From Ailurus styani (lineage: Eukaryota; Chordata; Mammalia; Carnivora; Ailuridae): 64,000 bases of DNA. The stretch lies in contig LNAC01000003.1 of assembly GCA_002007465.1 (NCBI GenBank), positions 15,695,483 through 15,759,482 of the forward strand. The letters are read 5' to 3'. Shown here in pieces: positions 1 to 10,414 of this stretch (within the stretch, counting starts at the first letter, position 1; the number at the start of each line of letters is the position of its first letter). The translations under genes were made by a program, and so were the position numbers. The notes beneath the pieces are model-generated. The model worked only from the letters and a program-made list of their open reading frames with translations, made no database searches and was not told where the DNA came from.

Positions 1-375
1 CAAGGTGCCCCATGAGAAACTCTGTTTGAAGACCAAACATATTTTATGAAATTTATGTTCACTGAAGGATTCTATTTAGATTATTGATGATGAAGAAAGT
101 ATATCAGTGACTATTTGATTATTCCAAAAGATTTCTCTATAATAGTTTTCTTTGTTTTATTTTTACATAAATCTCTAATGCATTTAGCATTCCAAGAAAA
201 CTCTCATATATTAATAATTTCATAGTCCATAGCTCCTCATTATGAAGATAACAAATATCTGGAGTTTGACAGAGGAAATCAACCATTAGCAGTACACTGT
301 TTAAGAGATATCAACATTATTTCTTGTATCTTGATGAAAAATTGATCGAAGTGACTGTATGAGGTAATGGTGGAT
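1..375. other. Unique AT-rich non-coding DNA
   Basis: I see no open frame of note and no recognisable repeat here. It is plain AT-rich intergenic-type sequence leading up to the first SINE. Confidence 0.5.
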
Positions 376-382
376 CAATTCT

Positions 383-577
383 TTTTTTTTTAAGATTTTA
401 TTTATTTATTTGACAGAGAGAGAAAGATCACAAGTAGGCTGAGAGGCAGGCAGAGAGGACGAAGTGGGCTCCCCTCTGAGCAGAGAGCCCAATGCAGGTC
501 TCTATCTCAGGACCCTGAGATCATGACCTGAGCTGAAGGCAGAAGCTTTAACCCACTGAGCCACCCAGGCACCCAGC
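383..577 (-). mobile_element. CAN-SINE (tRNA-Lys-derived), minus
   Basis: Read on the minus strand it has the tRNA-like head (complement of CCACTGAGCCACCCAGG near 553-570), the pyrimidine-rich linker, and the AAATAAATAAAATCTTA tail (as TAAGATTTTATTTATTT at 391-407). A 7-bp direct repeat CAATTCT flanks it at 376-382 and 578-584, which fits target-site duplication. It is a non-autonomous retroposon that depends on LINE-1 enzymes. Confidence 0.93.
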
Positions 578-584
578 CAATTCT

Positions 585-1606
585 CAATTAATAACTGTTT
601 TAAATTGCCAGAAGTCCATGCAGTCTTATTCTTAGGTCACTTTTAATCATTTTTTTTTGATAACTGTCTTTATGAAAGTCTCTTCTTAAAAACAAATTAA
701 ATTTGGTGGGGTTGTATCTGGTTACAGAAGAGAAATCCAACATTTTACTGACAATCCCCATATTGTTTGAAAATAAAATAAATCAAATTCCCCTGGTTAT
801 GAAAATAATACAAGGAATTAAAGTTGCTCAATCTTTGTAATTATAAGAAGCATATCCTGATATCCAACATATCCAGAGACAGCTTTTGCTTTATGAGACA
901 AGTAATATGAGAATTATATAGTTCTTACTGTGAGGGGATGGTTAGCATTAGGAAAAATAAGTTGCACTCACAAAACCATTACTCAGTTTGTTAAAAAAAA
1001 AAAAAAACCTCTGTAAGACTAATGATTTTTTAAAGCAATAAGATTCTCCTTTTATTTGTGCTGCCAATAAAAGAACCATAGATCACAAAGAATAGGAATT
1101 TCAAGAAATGAGACTTTGTTTAAATAAACCTTTTTTTTGTTTTAACTATGCTTTAATGTTAAGAATTAAATAATATATCTTCACTGTAGAGGGTCCTTTC
1201 AACTCCTCCATTTCCATTTTCCACTTATTAAAGAAAAATCTAGACAAAAATTGTACTTTTTTGTGATAATTTCACTGATATATTGGGTCAAGGAGTAATC
1301 ATTAGCTACATCCATCATCTATTTAAGTAATCATGTGTCTCTAGAAATGTACTTTGAATATGCCATAAAAAAAGTTTCTATTTCAATTTTAAATATCACT
1401 AAATACAAAGTTCAACTTGTTACTCTTTTAATCCTCTTTTTATTATAGACTACTCTCTTTTCCTCTGGTATTTGTTTCTTATATTATGACTTTGAGTAAT
1501 TTAAGATCAGCAGTTTTATCTTATTTTGAAAAGATAAGACATGGTTAAAAAGTAGACACACAGACGTTAGGGCTTTGTAAAAAGTAAGTTCACTGTCATC
1601 ATTTAT
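585..1606. other. Unique AT-rich non-coding DNA
   Basis: AT-rich sequence with short homopolymer runs (A14 near 992-1006). I recognise no repeat family and no coding signal. Confidence 0.45.
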
Positions 1607-1615
1607 AACAAGTCT

Positions 1616-1842
1616 GGGCTGGAGGGACACCTGGATGGCTCAGTTGGTTAGGCATCTGCCTTTGGCTCAGGTCATGATCCCAGGGTCCTAGGATGGCTCC
1701 CTGCTCAATGTGGAGCCTGTTTCTCCCTCTGCGCCAACCCCCTCCCCCCGCTCTTGCTCTTTTTCTCTCTCACTCTCTCTCTCAAATAAATAAAATCTTA
1801 AAAACAAAAACAAAAATGAAAACAAAACAAAACAAAACAAAA
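1616..1842 (+). mobile_element. CAN-SINE with (AAAAC)n-type tail, plus
   Basis: The head GGGACACCTGGATGGCTCAG begins near 1624 and is followed by GGTCATGATCCCAGGGTC (B-box region). A CT-rich linker ends near 1783, then AAATAAATAAAATCTTA, then an A-rich tail that has drifted to AAAAC repeats. The 9-bp repeat AACAAGTCT at 1607-1615 and 1843-1851 is a plausible target-site duplication. The 97-codon frame across it is only SINE sequence. Confidence 0.9.
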
Positions 1843-1851
1843 AACAAGTCT

Positions 1852-2800
1852 AGCCTAGGCAGTCTAAATTTGAGGCTCCTCATCTGTGGTTGTTTTGCTC
1901 CATGTGATCACACAGGGACCCAGGCTGACAGAGGTTTTAACATTGCAAAGTTGTGGCTGTTAAGGTCACCATTGCTCTGTCCATAAGAGTCTGCTAGAAA
2001 GAGAAAAGTGCGTGGAGAAGTTCGTATGTGAGGTTCTTAGAGACCAGGCTTGAAAACAGAGAACACCATTTCCATTTAGGTGACTAACTCAATTCAGTTT
2101 GCATGGGACTTTCCTGATTTTAGCACTGAAATCCCCACATTGTGGGAATCCCCTTAGCTGTGGATAGAAATGGTTAGTCCCACTATTTCCACTCACATTC
2201 CACTGTGGAGAACTTAACCACGTGGCCACACCTAAAGGCAAGAAAGTTCAGATATGCCTTGCTCTGGGGTTAAGAGAAGGAGGAGGATTATAGATTTGAC
2301 TATTGGCAATTCATTCACAAAATCATCCACAAAAGGCTAGATTTTTTAAATCTTTACTCCAAAACCCCTAGCTTAGTACTTGGCTTAGAGGAGGATGTAA
2401 ATAAATGCTGGTGAAATGAAATTAATGACACAGATATTTCATTGTTCCTTTAAATTAAAAAAGAAAAAAAAACCTGAACAGATATATGACTTTCCATATA
2501 AAGCTCTGGTAAAACCCTTTATTTAAGAAAAATATTTCTCTACTATAATTATTTGATGTTATTAATGAAATGTTTTCTATCCTAATGCCCATTCTTCACA
2601 GTCTCAATCAGCTACTCTTGTCTTCGATGAAGTAAGAAAACATATTTCCCTAAATGGACTGTTAAATATTACACTTAATCACCTCCTACTTTTTTGACCT
2701 TGGAAGCTCATCTATATTTAGCTGAATGTGTAAGATTTAATTGGCAGGGTACTTAGTAGAAGGAATAAGGATACAGATTAAGTTAACTGAAGTGTCATGC
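1852..2800. other. Non-coding DNA, mostly unique
   Basis: Higher complexity than the flanks, with no coding signal. It contains one short MITE-like stretch (2077-2165, listed separately). Confidence 0.4.
2077..2165. mobile_element. Short hAT-type MITE remnant
   Basis: The core GGGACTTTCCTGATTTTAGC followed by ACTGAAATCCCCAC recalls an ancient nonautonomous hAT element whose inverted ends carry GTGAC..AACT and GGGACTTTC motifs. The outer GGTGACTAACTC at 2079-2090 fits one end. Degraded; the family is assigned by recall only. Confidence 0.4.
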
Positions 2801-2960
2801 CTTAGCAGGTGCATGGTTCTAAGTGTGCCACTTAAACTGTATGGACTTCAATTTCATTATTTCTCAGATTGGAATATTAATATATGCCCTATCTATATCA
2901 AAGGGTTATATTAAAGATAAAATTAGGCACTGTAAACAAAACACTGATGAATGTAAAATA
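2800..2960 (+). mobile_element. MIR fragment (likely), plus
   Basis: The order GTGCCACTTAAAC..., TTCAATTTCATTATTTCTCAGATTGG..., a TATTAAAGATAAAAT stretch and GGCACTGTAAACAAAACACTGATGAATG follows the MIR pattern (first-splice phrase, 'cctcatctgtaaaatgg'-like centre, 'gcacagtgcctggcac' end). Strongly diverged, as expected for a Mesozoic repeat. Confidence 0.5.
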
Positions 2961-3897
2961 TTATGAACACATTAGCTCTGCTTAACCATGCTATCTACTT
3001 ATTGCAAAGTGTAAAGGAGCATGCTTGCTTTTCAGCACTGTAATAATGTGCAGATTTCAGAAATCTCTATTTATTAGCATTTTCTCACCATTGCTGATAA
3101 AAATAATGAATCATCATGTTGTTGGAGACTTTTTTATTTAATAAGACAAACACTTCAGAATGGAGAGAATTGTTTTCCCATTCTTGGAGAAGCATTGCTT
3201 TTCTGAATATCAGCAGGGAAGTTAGGTTGACATGTTTACAAGTTGCCTTCAGTCATAATACATGCTTCAAAAATTACAGAATGATGACCAGTGGAGAAAA
3301 AAAAATATTTGCAAAGTGGTACATTTTTCTGGAATATAAAATTACCTGCCCCTAACAAAAAAAGTATTAAGATAAATACACATGCGGGTATATAGTTGAT
3401 GGTGATAACTTAAACTGAAAAATAGATTTTAGTTAATGCATAAGGCCAGCATTTTTATGTCTCCATCCCTTTGCATTTGAATTAATCAGAGGCAGTTTAA
3501 GAGTTCTTTGTTCTTTGTGATAATATGAAAGAAAATGAAGGAAGAGAGAGCAGAAAGCTAGCAGGAAAGGCAGAAGTAGGCTGAGAGCAGCAGTTTTTAT
3601 ACTGTCTCTTGGGCTATTCAGCTGCCTGGCAGGGAGGGAAAGGAGAAGCAAAAGAGGCAGGCTGAGGTTCTGCCACTGCACTTCAATGAGAACTACTGCT
3701 CTTACCTGATTCATGCATCCTGATGAGAAAGATCTTTCCCTCCTTTAAGGGAGTTTGAAAATCTTTTTAAAAATATATTTTAAATTTTACTTATTTTAGG
3801 AATACTCTACATGTTGTAGGAATTTCACCAAGGGCCAAGCAAGTGTCCTGGAGAAAGGGTAAATGCATACTGAACTGATGTTGACTACATTATGCTT
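2961..3897. other. Non-coding DNA with two higher-complexity blocks
   Basis: Two stretches, 3060-3350 and 3430-3720, have balanced composition and no recognisable repeat, so they could be conserved non-coding sequence. The 79-codon (+) and 93-codon (-) frames in them have no recognisable domain, and I do not call them genes. Confidence 0.35.
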
Positions 3898-3962
3898 TTA
3901 TATAGAGAAGGAATACCTAGGAAATATTCTTAAATGATAAAACAAGGTGCAAAAAAAAGCAA

Positions 3963-3992
3963 AACAAACAAACAAACAAACAAACAAACAAA
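3963..3992 (+). repeat. (AAAC)n microsatellite
   Basis: About seven tandem AAAC/CAAA units inside a longer A-rich run (3950-3997). Perfect in the centre. Confidence 0.9.
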
Positions 3993-4083
3993 AACCCCAA
4001 ATAACAAAAGTCCTAGAGTCGAACATATAATCAACTGAAGCTGACTCAGGATCAGTGGAGAGCTCTGAAGACATACATGACAT

Positions 4084-4305
4084 CGGGGCACCTGGGTGGC
4101 TCAGTCCTTAAGTCTGCCTTCTGCTCAGGTCATGATCCCAGAGTCCTGGGATTAAGCCCTGCATTGGGCTCCCTGCTCTGTGGGAAAGCCTGCTTCTCCC
4201 TCTCCCACTTCCCCTAATGGTGTTTCCTCTCTTGCTGTGTAGAGACACAGTCAATAAATAAATAACTAAATAACTAAATAACTAACTAACTAAATAAATA
4301 AATAA
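4084..4305 (+). mobile_element. CAN-SINE with (TAAC)n/(TAAA)n tail, plus
   Basis: The head GGGGCACCTGGGTGGCTCAG starts at 4085 and the B-box-like GGTCATGATCCCAGAGTC follows. The tail (4252-4305) is a mixture of AAATAACT, TAAC and TAAATAAA units. Flanking 15-mers AGACATACATGACAT (4069-4083) and AGACATATGTGACAT (4306-4320) match at 13 of 15 sites, a diverged target-site duplication. Confidence 0.92.
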
Positions 4306-4504
4306 AGACATATGTGACATGGGATGATGCCATTGTTCAGATCCACGACGTCATTCACTATGGTCACCACCACCTAGAGATGAAGCATCTGCCTATTAGA
4401 GGGGCTATGTGGTTGGAAGGATCACTGGACAGAGTAAGAAATTAAGTACTGGTATGACAGAATAGATTAACTCTTAGGGTTTGTTACTTGAGCTATATAA
4501 TATC

Positions 4505-4710
4505 AGTAGTTAATATTGATGGAGTGTTTTCTATGTGCCAGATACCTTAAAAATGTATACTCAATATCTCATGAAGATATTTCAAAATTATTATTCCCAT
4601 GTATCAAAAAGGAGAGTCAGTTTTGGAGCTTGGGTAATTCCCCAAGGTTACACAAATGGCAATGTAAAGATTTGGATAAGTTGGGCCAAAGTTCTTAACC
4701 TCAATACTAT
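4505..4710 (+). mobile_element. MIR fragment, plus
   Basis: Contains GGAGTGTTTTCTATGTGCCAG, then TATTATTCCCATG, AAGGTTACACAAATGGCAA and AAAGATTTGGATA. This is the ordered signature of the MIR core and 3' part. Diverged, and it abuts the LINE-1 at 4722. Confidence 0.7.
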
Positions 4711-5029
4711 ATTTCATTTTCTTTTTTTCTTTTTTTCTTTCTTTTCTTTTTTTCCTTTTCCATTTGTTTTTAAATTTTTATTGAGTTATGTTAGTCACCA
4801 TACAATGCAGCATTAGTTTTTGATGTAGTGTTCCAAGATTCTTTGTTTACATATAACACCCAGTGCTCCTTGCAATACATGCCCTCCTTAATACCCACCA
4901 TCAGGCTCACCCATCCTCCTCGCACCTCCCCTCTCCTCTAAAACCCTCAGTTTGTTTCTAGGAGTCCACAGTCTCTCATGGTTGGTCTCCCTCTCTGATT
5001 TCTGCCCCCTTCACTTTTCCATTCCTCCT

Positions 5030-6484
5030 CCATATTATTCCTTATGTTCCACAAGTAAGTGAAACCATATTTCACTCAGTATAATCTCCACCACTCCCAT
5101 CCATGTTGATGCAAAAGTTGGGTATTCATCCTTTATGATGGCTGAGTAATATTCATTGTATATATGGACCACATCTTCTTTATCCAATTCATCTGTTGAA
5201 GGGTATCTTGGCTCTTTCCACAGTTTGACTATTGTGGACATTGCTGCTATGAACACTGGGGACACATACGGCTCTTCTTTTCACTACGTCTGCATCTTTA
5301 GGGTAAATACCCAGTAGTTCAATTGCCAGGTCATAGGGTAGCTCTATTTTGAATTTTTTGAGGAAACTCCACACTGTTTTCCAAAGTGGCTGCACCAAAT
5401 TTCATTCCCACCAACAGTCTATGAGGGTTCCCCTTTCTCCACATCCTCTCCAACATTTGTTGCTTCCTTCCTTGTTAACTTTTGGTATTCTAACTGGCGT
5501 AAGGTGGTATCTCAATGTGTTGTTGTTGTTGTTTTTTTTCCCTCCAGACAAGAATAACTTATTTTGTCATTGTTTTCTCATTTTTGCCCTATTCGACAGC
5601 ATTTTCAACAGTATTAACATATAATCTATTATTTACCTGAGGGGTACAGGTCTGTGAATCATCAGGCTTACACATTTCAATGTGGTTTTGATTTGAATTT
5701 CCCTGATGGTTAATGATGATGAACATTTTTTCATGTGTCTGCTAGCGATTTGTATGTCTTCATTGGAGAGGTGTCATTTGATGTCTCCTGTCCATTTTTT
5801 TGACTTGACTATCTGTTTTTTGGGTGTTGAGTTTGAGAAGTTCTTTATAGATCTTCGATATCAGCCCTTTGTCTGTAGTGTCATTTGTGAATATCTTCCT
5901 CCATTCTGTGGGTTGCCTCTTTGTTTATTTGACTGTTTCCTTTGCTGTGCAGAAACTTTTTATCCTGATGAAGTCCCAAAATTTCATTTTCACTTTTGTT
6001 TCTCCTGCTTTTGGAGACATGTCTTGAAAGGAGTTGCTGTGGCCAATGTCAAAGAGATTACTGCCTATGTTCTCCTCTAGGAATTTGATGGATTCCTGTC
6101 TCACATTGAGGCCTTTCATTCATTTTGAGTTTATCTTGGTATATGGTGTGAGAGAATGGTCGAGTTTCATTCTTCTGAACATAGCTGTCCAATTTTCCCA
6201 GCACCATTTATTGAAGAGACTGTCCACTGGATATTTTTTCCACTGAATATTTTTTTCCTGCTTTGTTGAAGATATTTGACCGTAGAGTTGAGGGTCCATA
6301 TCTGGGCTCTCTACTCTGCTCCATTGGTCTATGTGTCTGTTTTTGTGCAGTACCATGCTGTCTTGGTGATCACAGCTTTGTAACAAAGCTTGAAATCAGG
6401 CAACGAGATGTCCCCAGCTTTGTTTTTCTTTTTTCAACATTCCTTGGCAATTCAGTGTCTTTTTTGGTTCCATACAAATTTTAG
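5030..6484 (-). pseudogene. LINE-1 ORF2 C-terminal remnant
   Basis: ORF2 encodes the endonuclease/reverse transcriptase that drives target-primed reverse transcription. Only the region downstream of the RT catalytic core survives, including the cysteine-rich C-terminal part. It is broken into at least four minus-strand frames (about 6390-6610, 6120-6386, 5925-6119, and 5035-5398 in two frames) and is interrupted by a nested insertion at 5520-5676. A ~17-bp tandem duplication (6224-6240 and 6241-6257) adds residues in the stretch reading [19 protein letters not shown]. It cannot make a functional protein. Confidence 0.9.
5520..5676 (-). mobile_element. Nested, very short LINE-1 3' end
   Basis: This 157-bp block interrupts the ORF2 remnant. 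It starts with TTG repeats and a T tract (5520-5540, antisense poly-A). It ends with a different L1's 3' UTR sequence (GGGGTACAGGTCTGTGAATC near 5641-5660). TCAATGTG occurs at 5512-5519 and 5677-5684, and removing the block plus one copy restores L1 continuity (GTATCTCA...GTGGTTTTGATTTG). It is therefore a severely 5'-truncated insertion with an 8-10 bp target duplication. Confidence 0.85.
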
Positions 6485-6565
6485 TATTGTATACTTTCAA
6501 TGCTATCCTGATCAAAATACCATTAACATTTTTCAAAGTGCTAGAATAAACAATCCTAAAATTTG
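6485..6565 (+). mobile_element. Inverted 5' segment of the LINE-1
   Basis: Here the plus strand reads ORF2 in the sense direction (ATCAAAATACCATTAACATT ... AACAATCCTAAAATTTG). The adjoining DNA at 6475-6484 is antisense and ends in the complement of the same CTAAAATTTGTATGG site. Such head-to-head joints with a few shared bases are the product of twin priming. Confidence 0.85.
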
Positions 6566-6576
6566 TATATTTTATA

Positions 6577-6960
6577 TTAAATGCATGTGAAATTTTGACA
6601 TATTCCTCCAAAATGAAATTATTGTTTTTTATTTGATTTTCTTAGACCTAAAATGTAATATTATTTTATAATTTTAAGGAATTACTTTGAACAAAATTTG
6701 TGATTTTTGATTAATTTTTAATTAATTATTTAGAGGTAATATAAGCTCAGTGTTTACATTCAGGCAGGCCTGGTTGAAACTCTAAATCCATCTTTTATTC
6801 TTACATGTAATTTGAGGACAATAGAACCTACTGCAAAGGATGGTTTTAAGGTATAGATGATATACCATATAAAAGGACTTAGTTGTGGATCTGATAGCTC
6901 TGTGAATGCCCTCCTTGATTTCTATTTCATTTTCACAATTTTCCTTTCTGTTTCTATGTG
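6577..6960. other. Unique AT-rich non-coding DNA
   Basis: AT-rich, with no recognised repeat and no coding signal. Confidence 0.4.
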
Positions 6961-6964
6961 TCTC

Positions 6965-7010
6965 TCTTTGTTTCTCTCTCTCTCTCTCTGTATATATATA
7001 TACATACATA
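6965..7010 (+). repeat. Compound (CT)n/(TA)n/(CATA)n microsatellite
   Basis: TCTCTC units to 6989, then TATATATATA, then CATACATA. It directly abuts copy A of the duplicated 110-bp sequence. Confidence 0.9.
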
Positions 7011-7118
7011 CACAAAATTAAATCATGGTCTTGAATCAATATTATTTTAGGGGAAATAATCACTTTTTATTTGTTTTTAGTAAAATATATACATGCTAAA
7101 ATGTTCAAGTCAATTAGC
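7009..7118 (+). repeat. Dispersed duplication, copy A
   Basis: This 110-bp segment aligns without gaps to 10038-10147 (constant offset 3,029), with about 8 mismatches (~93% identity). It is bounded by microsatellites on both sides, and I do not recognise a repeat family in it. Confidence 0.88.
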
Positions 7119-7145
7119 ATATATATATATATATATATACACACA
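7119..7145 (+). repeat. (TA)n microsatellite
   Basis: About eleven TA units followed by ACACACA. It begins exactly where similarity between the two 110-bp copies ends. Confidence 0.9.
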
Positions 7146-7947
7146 AACATATATAAACTATATTTATATAAGAAAAGGCTTATGGAAGTTATTTAGAGCT
7201 ATTATTTGTTTTTAAAATCCTGAACAGAATTCACACTAAGGTTAATCCCAATGGATTAATGGAACTGTTTCCTAAGGGATGAGATTTTTATATTAGTTGG
7301 GTGAATGCCATAGACTCTTTGTTCTTGTTTTGATACTATTTTGAAATATTAACATTTCGTTTTGTCTCAGAAATGTTTTGAGAATGGACCCCATTTTGAG
7401 AATGGATTCCCATTTAGGAAGATGAGAGGAGAGAGTGTTCTGTGCTCACTGTACTGAAAGAATGTTTGGTACACAGAAATACAGAGAAAAATAGTAGGTA
7501 TTGTTGTATTTTGACCTTCAAAAGATCTAAACATAAGGCAAGTTTTTCCTGCCACAGAGGAAATCAGATTCTATATGGTAAAAGCAGAGGCTAAGAATCA
7601 AAGGTAGATGCTCAGGAAGATTCATCAGAAGTTCTAGAAATGTATTTCTCACCCACTATGAGGTGAAAACCCCTAAAGAAGGATAAAATTCTCAACTAAA
7701 TTTTGGAATCTGGTCAGAGGAACCAGAGTATTGTTTTCCAGATGAGATAGAGGAAATCAGCAAGTTTCTAGAATTCCCTCACATCTTGCCATGATTCATT
7801 AATTAACGATTAACATGATTCATTAACAATCAACTGGATTTGACACTGGCAGGCTCTATCCATGTAGAGAGGTCCTGAAACAGCCCTTCTGAATTTACCG
7901 TAGACCCACAGTCTCATGAAAGTGTCCCAGAATTCTCTGTGTTCTTC
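7146..7947. other. Unique non-coding DNA
   Basis: No recognisable repeat or coding signal. The 62-codon minus frame at 7367-7555 has no known motif. Confidence 0.4.
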
Positions 7948-7959
7948 AAAAGTGTTACA

Positions 7960-8169
7960 GGGGTGCCTGGGTGGCTCAGTGGGTTAAAGCCTCTGCCTTT
8001 GGCTCAGGTCATGATCTCAGGGTCCTGGGATCAAGCCCTGTATCAGGCTCTCTGCTCAGCAGGGAGCCTGCTTCCTCCTCTCTCTCTCTGCTTCTCTGCC
8101 TACTTGTGAACTCTCTGTCAAATAAATAATAAGTAAAACCTTAAAAAAAACCCCAAAAACCCAAAAAAC
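7960..8169 (+). mobile_element. CAN-SINE, plus
   Basis: The head GGGGTGCCTGGGTGGCTCAG is followed by GGGTTAAAGCCTCTGCC. The linker is CT-rich with CTGCCTACTTGTG, and the tail AAATAAATAATAAGTAAAACC drifts into A/C runs. AAAAGTGTTACA (7948-7959) and AAAAGAGTTACA (8170-8181) are a 12-bp target duplication with one mismatch. Confidence 0.95.
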
Positions 8170-8181
8170 AAAAGAGTTACA

Positions 8182-8519
8182 AAAATACTTGGAGAATGTC
8201 TATAGATTTTAAGAGGTCTACAGTCAGGATAAAGAGGATGCTGAGTGGTATGTGTGAGCTCCTGACCAGATAGGAATGAGGTTACTTCAAAGAATCCAGA
8301 GGATATATACCAGTAACCAGTGGAGCAGAAGAGTGGAATAGCAAGGACAGGGAATCCAGACAAAACTTGAATGTGGATAGTTACTGTCTAGATATTCGAT
8401 AAAATCTTTTGGAGATGGTCTGAGTAGGAAAGATACCTGAATTCATTAAAAGAAACCTGCTTTGATTAAGTTTACAGTTAGAATGTTGATAATGTCCCCA
8501 GTGTAATAATATGTTTTTG
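8182..8519. other. Unique non-coding DNA
   Basis: Nothing recognisable. Part of a minus frame (8118-8363) overlaps the SINE tail and is not a gene. Confidence 0.4.
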
Positions 8520-8630
8520 CCTTTTTTTATTGAAGTAGAGTTGACACACAGTGTTACATTAGTTTCAGGTGTTCAACCTACTGATTTGACAAGTCCATAT
8601 ATTATGCTTTATCCCCTATATTTCATTGAC
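8520..8630 (-). mobile_element. Old LINE-1 (L1M) 3' end fragment, minus
   Basis: TTTTTTTATTGAAGTAGAGTT followed by GACACACAGTGTTACATTAG and TTTCAGGTGTTCAACCTACTG matches the antisense 3' UTR of old mammalian L1s (TTTATTGAAGTATAGTTGACATAC...). No target duplication was found. Confidence 0.65.
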
Positions 8631-9035
8631 CAGAACGCAAAGACTCATTAAGTGCAAGACTGAAAAATATGATCTTCATAACCAGGGGGAAATAAATAGA
8701 TCTAGTGAGCATCTAACTATATTCAACAACATGGTGGCAATTGCTATAAAGACAAAGTCTATTAATATGATAGAGATTAATACAGAAAATATGTAGACAA
8801 TATTTTAAGTATGATCTGTAAGGAAAGCCTGAGTGGAAGACTTTTGTGTAGCGACTTGAATAAGGAGAGTAAGTAAGCTATTCAAATAACTGGAGGAAGA
8901 GCAGTTCATAATAACTTCGATAGAGGGAACTCATGGGTTGTGTTCTAGTAAGAATAAAATGGCTATATTCTGAGACAGGCAGTTCAAGTCCAAAAAAGTT
9001 ACAGTCCTTAGATCTCTTTTTCTCAAAGTCTTACC
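8631..9035. other. Unique non-coding DNA
   Basis: No recognisable element. Confidence 0.35.
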
Positions 9036-9263
9036 ATGGGCTTGGCAAAATATTTCTGTAAAGAACCAATAGTAAATATTTTAGTCTTCATGGGCTACAT
9101 ACGACTGTGTGTCTTAACTACTCAACTTTGTCATTATGTGTGTGAAAGCAGCTGTAGACAAATACCAAAAAGAATGGGCATGGCTGTGTTCCAATAAAAC
9201 TTAATTTAGCAAAATCGGCAGAGGGCCAGATTTGGACCGCAGACTATAGTTTTCCCACTCCTA
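9036..9263 (+). mobile_element. hAT-Charlie-type MITE, copy 1
   Basis: Ordered motifs: CTTGGCAAAATATTTCTGTAA, AGTAAATATTTTAGTCTTCA, CTACTCAACTTTGTCATTA, GAATGGGCATGGCTGTGTTC and CAATAAAACTTAATTTAGC, closing with GCAGACTATAGTTTTCCCAC. This is the pattern of an old nonautonomous hAT element with CAGGGGTCGGCAAACT-like inverted ends. Orientation is arbitrary. A reverse-oriented relative lies at 14284-14504. Confidence 0.75.
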
Positions 9264-10037
9264 CTTCATAGCAACATCCACAGGATGCCCTGAGTTCTAA
9301 TATCTTTTTCTTTTTTATTTCCCATCATACTTTTCAAACAATCAAGCAAATTATTTTATGCTTAACATAGAATTTGTTAACTGGCCTAACAAATGCATAT
9401 TTAAGACAATGCAACATACTTCATATTCTGATAGGAATAATCAGACTGAAATAGCACATTACCTTAAGATTCCTTTAATATTTAAGAAAAGCATATTTTT
9501 GAAATTATTTTACCATAAAACTTAAGAGAAATAAATCAATGGAGAGACTGAGTAAGAACTGTTGAAAGTATCAGAGTTTTAATTTTTTCCCTGAATATCT
9601 GCCTCTGCCACAAATTTGTAAAATGCTAATGCTTTAGATTTTTCAATAAAATACTGTTATCTTTTCTTTTGACTGTGATTAAATAAGAGACCAATTTTAA
9701 ACTTGACCAAGGGAGTCTCAAAGTCAAACTCCACTACACTTAGCTCAAGGTGTTTTTTATAGTTACTCTTGCAAACTCTTTCAGTTTGACCTCAGAGCTA
9801 TGGAAATACTAATGCAGTAACTTTGTGTTGAAAACAGTGTAATAGAAAAATGAACTTGCTAAATTAATGCTTGATTACCACATTGCTTATGGTCTGATTG
9901 GAAGGCACTGCAATTTAAATTCTACTATGTTGCAGAAAAGCATTATATATACTTGTGCAATGGGATTTGATTCTTTAACTGATAGCGGTTAAACACATTG
10001 GTAATAACTTTGGAAGTTGAATAGTGCATTAACACAG
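9264..10037. other. Unique AT-rich DNA
   Basis: No repeat recognised. The stretch 9780-10000 has fairly high complexity and could be conserved, but nothing in it marks a gene. Confidence 0.35.
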
Positions 10038-10147
10038 TACACAAAATCAAATCATGGCTTTGATTCAATATTATTTTAGGGGAAAGAATCACTTTTTATT
10101 TGCTTTTAGTAAAATATATACATTCTAAAATGTTCAAGTCAATAAGC
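10038..10147 (+). repeat. Dispersed duplication, copy B
   Basis: Partner of 7009-7118: same strand, ungapped, ~93% identical. Unlike copy A, no microsatellite directly abuts it. The flanks do not align clearly with those of copy A. Confidence 0.88.
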
Positions 10148-10414
10148 CAATAATGGCATAAAGAAAAGAAAACCAATACTGTATGTGTGTGCACATAAAC
10201 ATGTTATGTGTATAAATATATAGATCTGCCACTTCAATAACTAAAATTAGAATAGCTTACTTATCATTTAAAAATGTTTTAATCTTTTAATTACCTAACC
10301 ATAATAATAATCAAACTAGTTATGTGCATATATATAGTTATGCATAACATATATATGTTCTAACACATATATGCTGTAAGAGAGCATCTCTATATCTATC
10401 TTATGTATTTTATA
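10148..10414. other. AT-rich unique DNA
   Basis: TA-rich with short ATAT and TATGTG runs. No element recognised. Confidence 0.35.

Larger units (their letters stand above)
4722..6565 (-). mobile_element. LINE-1, 5'-truncated and 5'-inverted, minus
   Basis: The 3' end lies at low coordinates: a polypyrimidine (antisense poly-A) tract at 4716-4762, then 3' UTR to about 5030, then the C-terminal half of ORF2 up to about 6484. Minus-strand translation in several frames gives L1 ORF2 hallmarks such as [48 protein letters not shown] and NEYYSAI. The last ~80 bp (6485-6565) is the same element in the opposite orientation. TATATTTCAT (4708-4717) and TATATTTTAT (6566-6575) are a tentative 10-bp target duplication with one mismatch. 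Many frameshifts and stops: a dead copy. Confidence 0.93.

Noticed and set aside
5706..6080. 124-codon plus-strand frame
   Set aside because: It is antisense to the LINE-1 ORF2 remnant on the minus strand.
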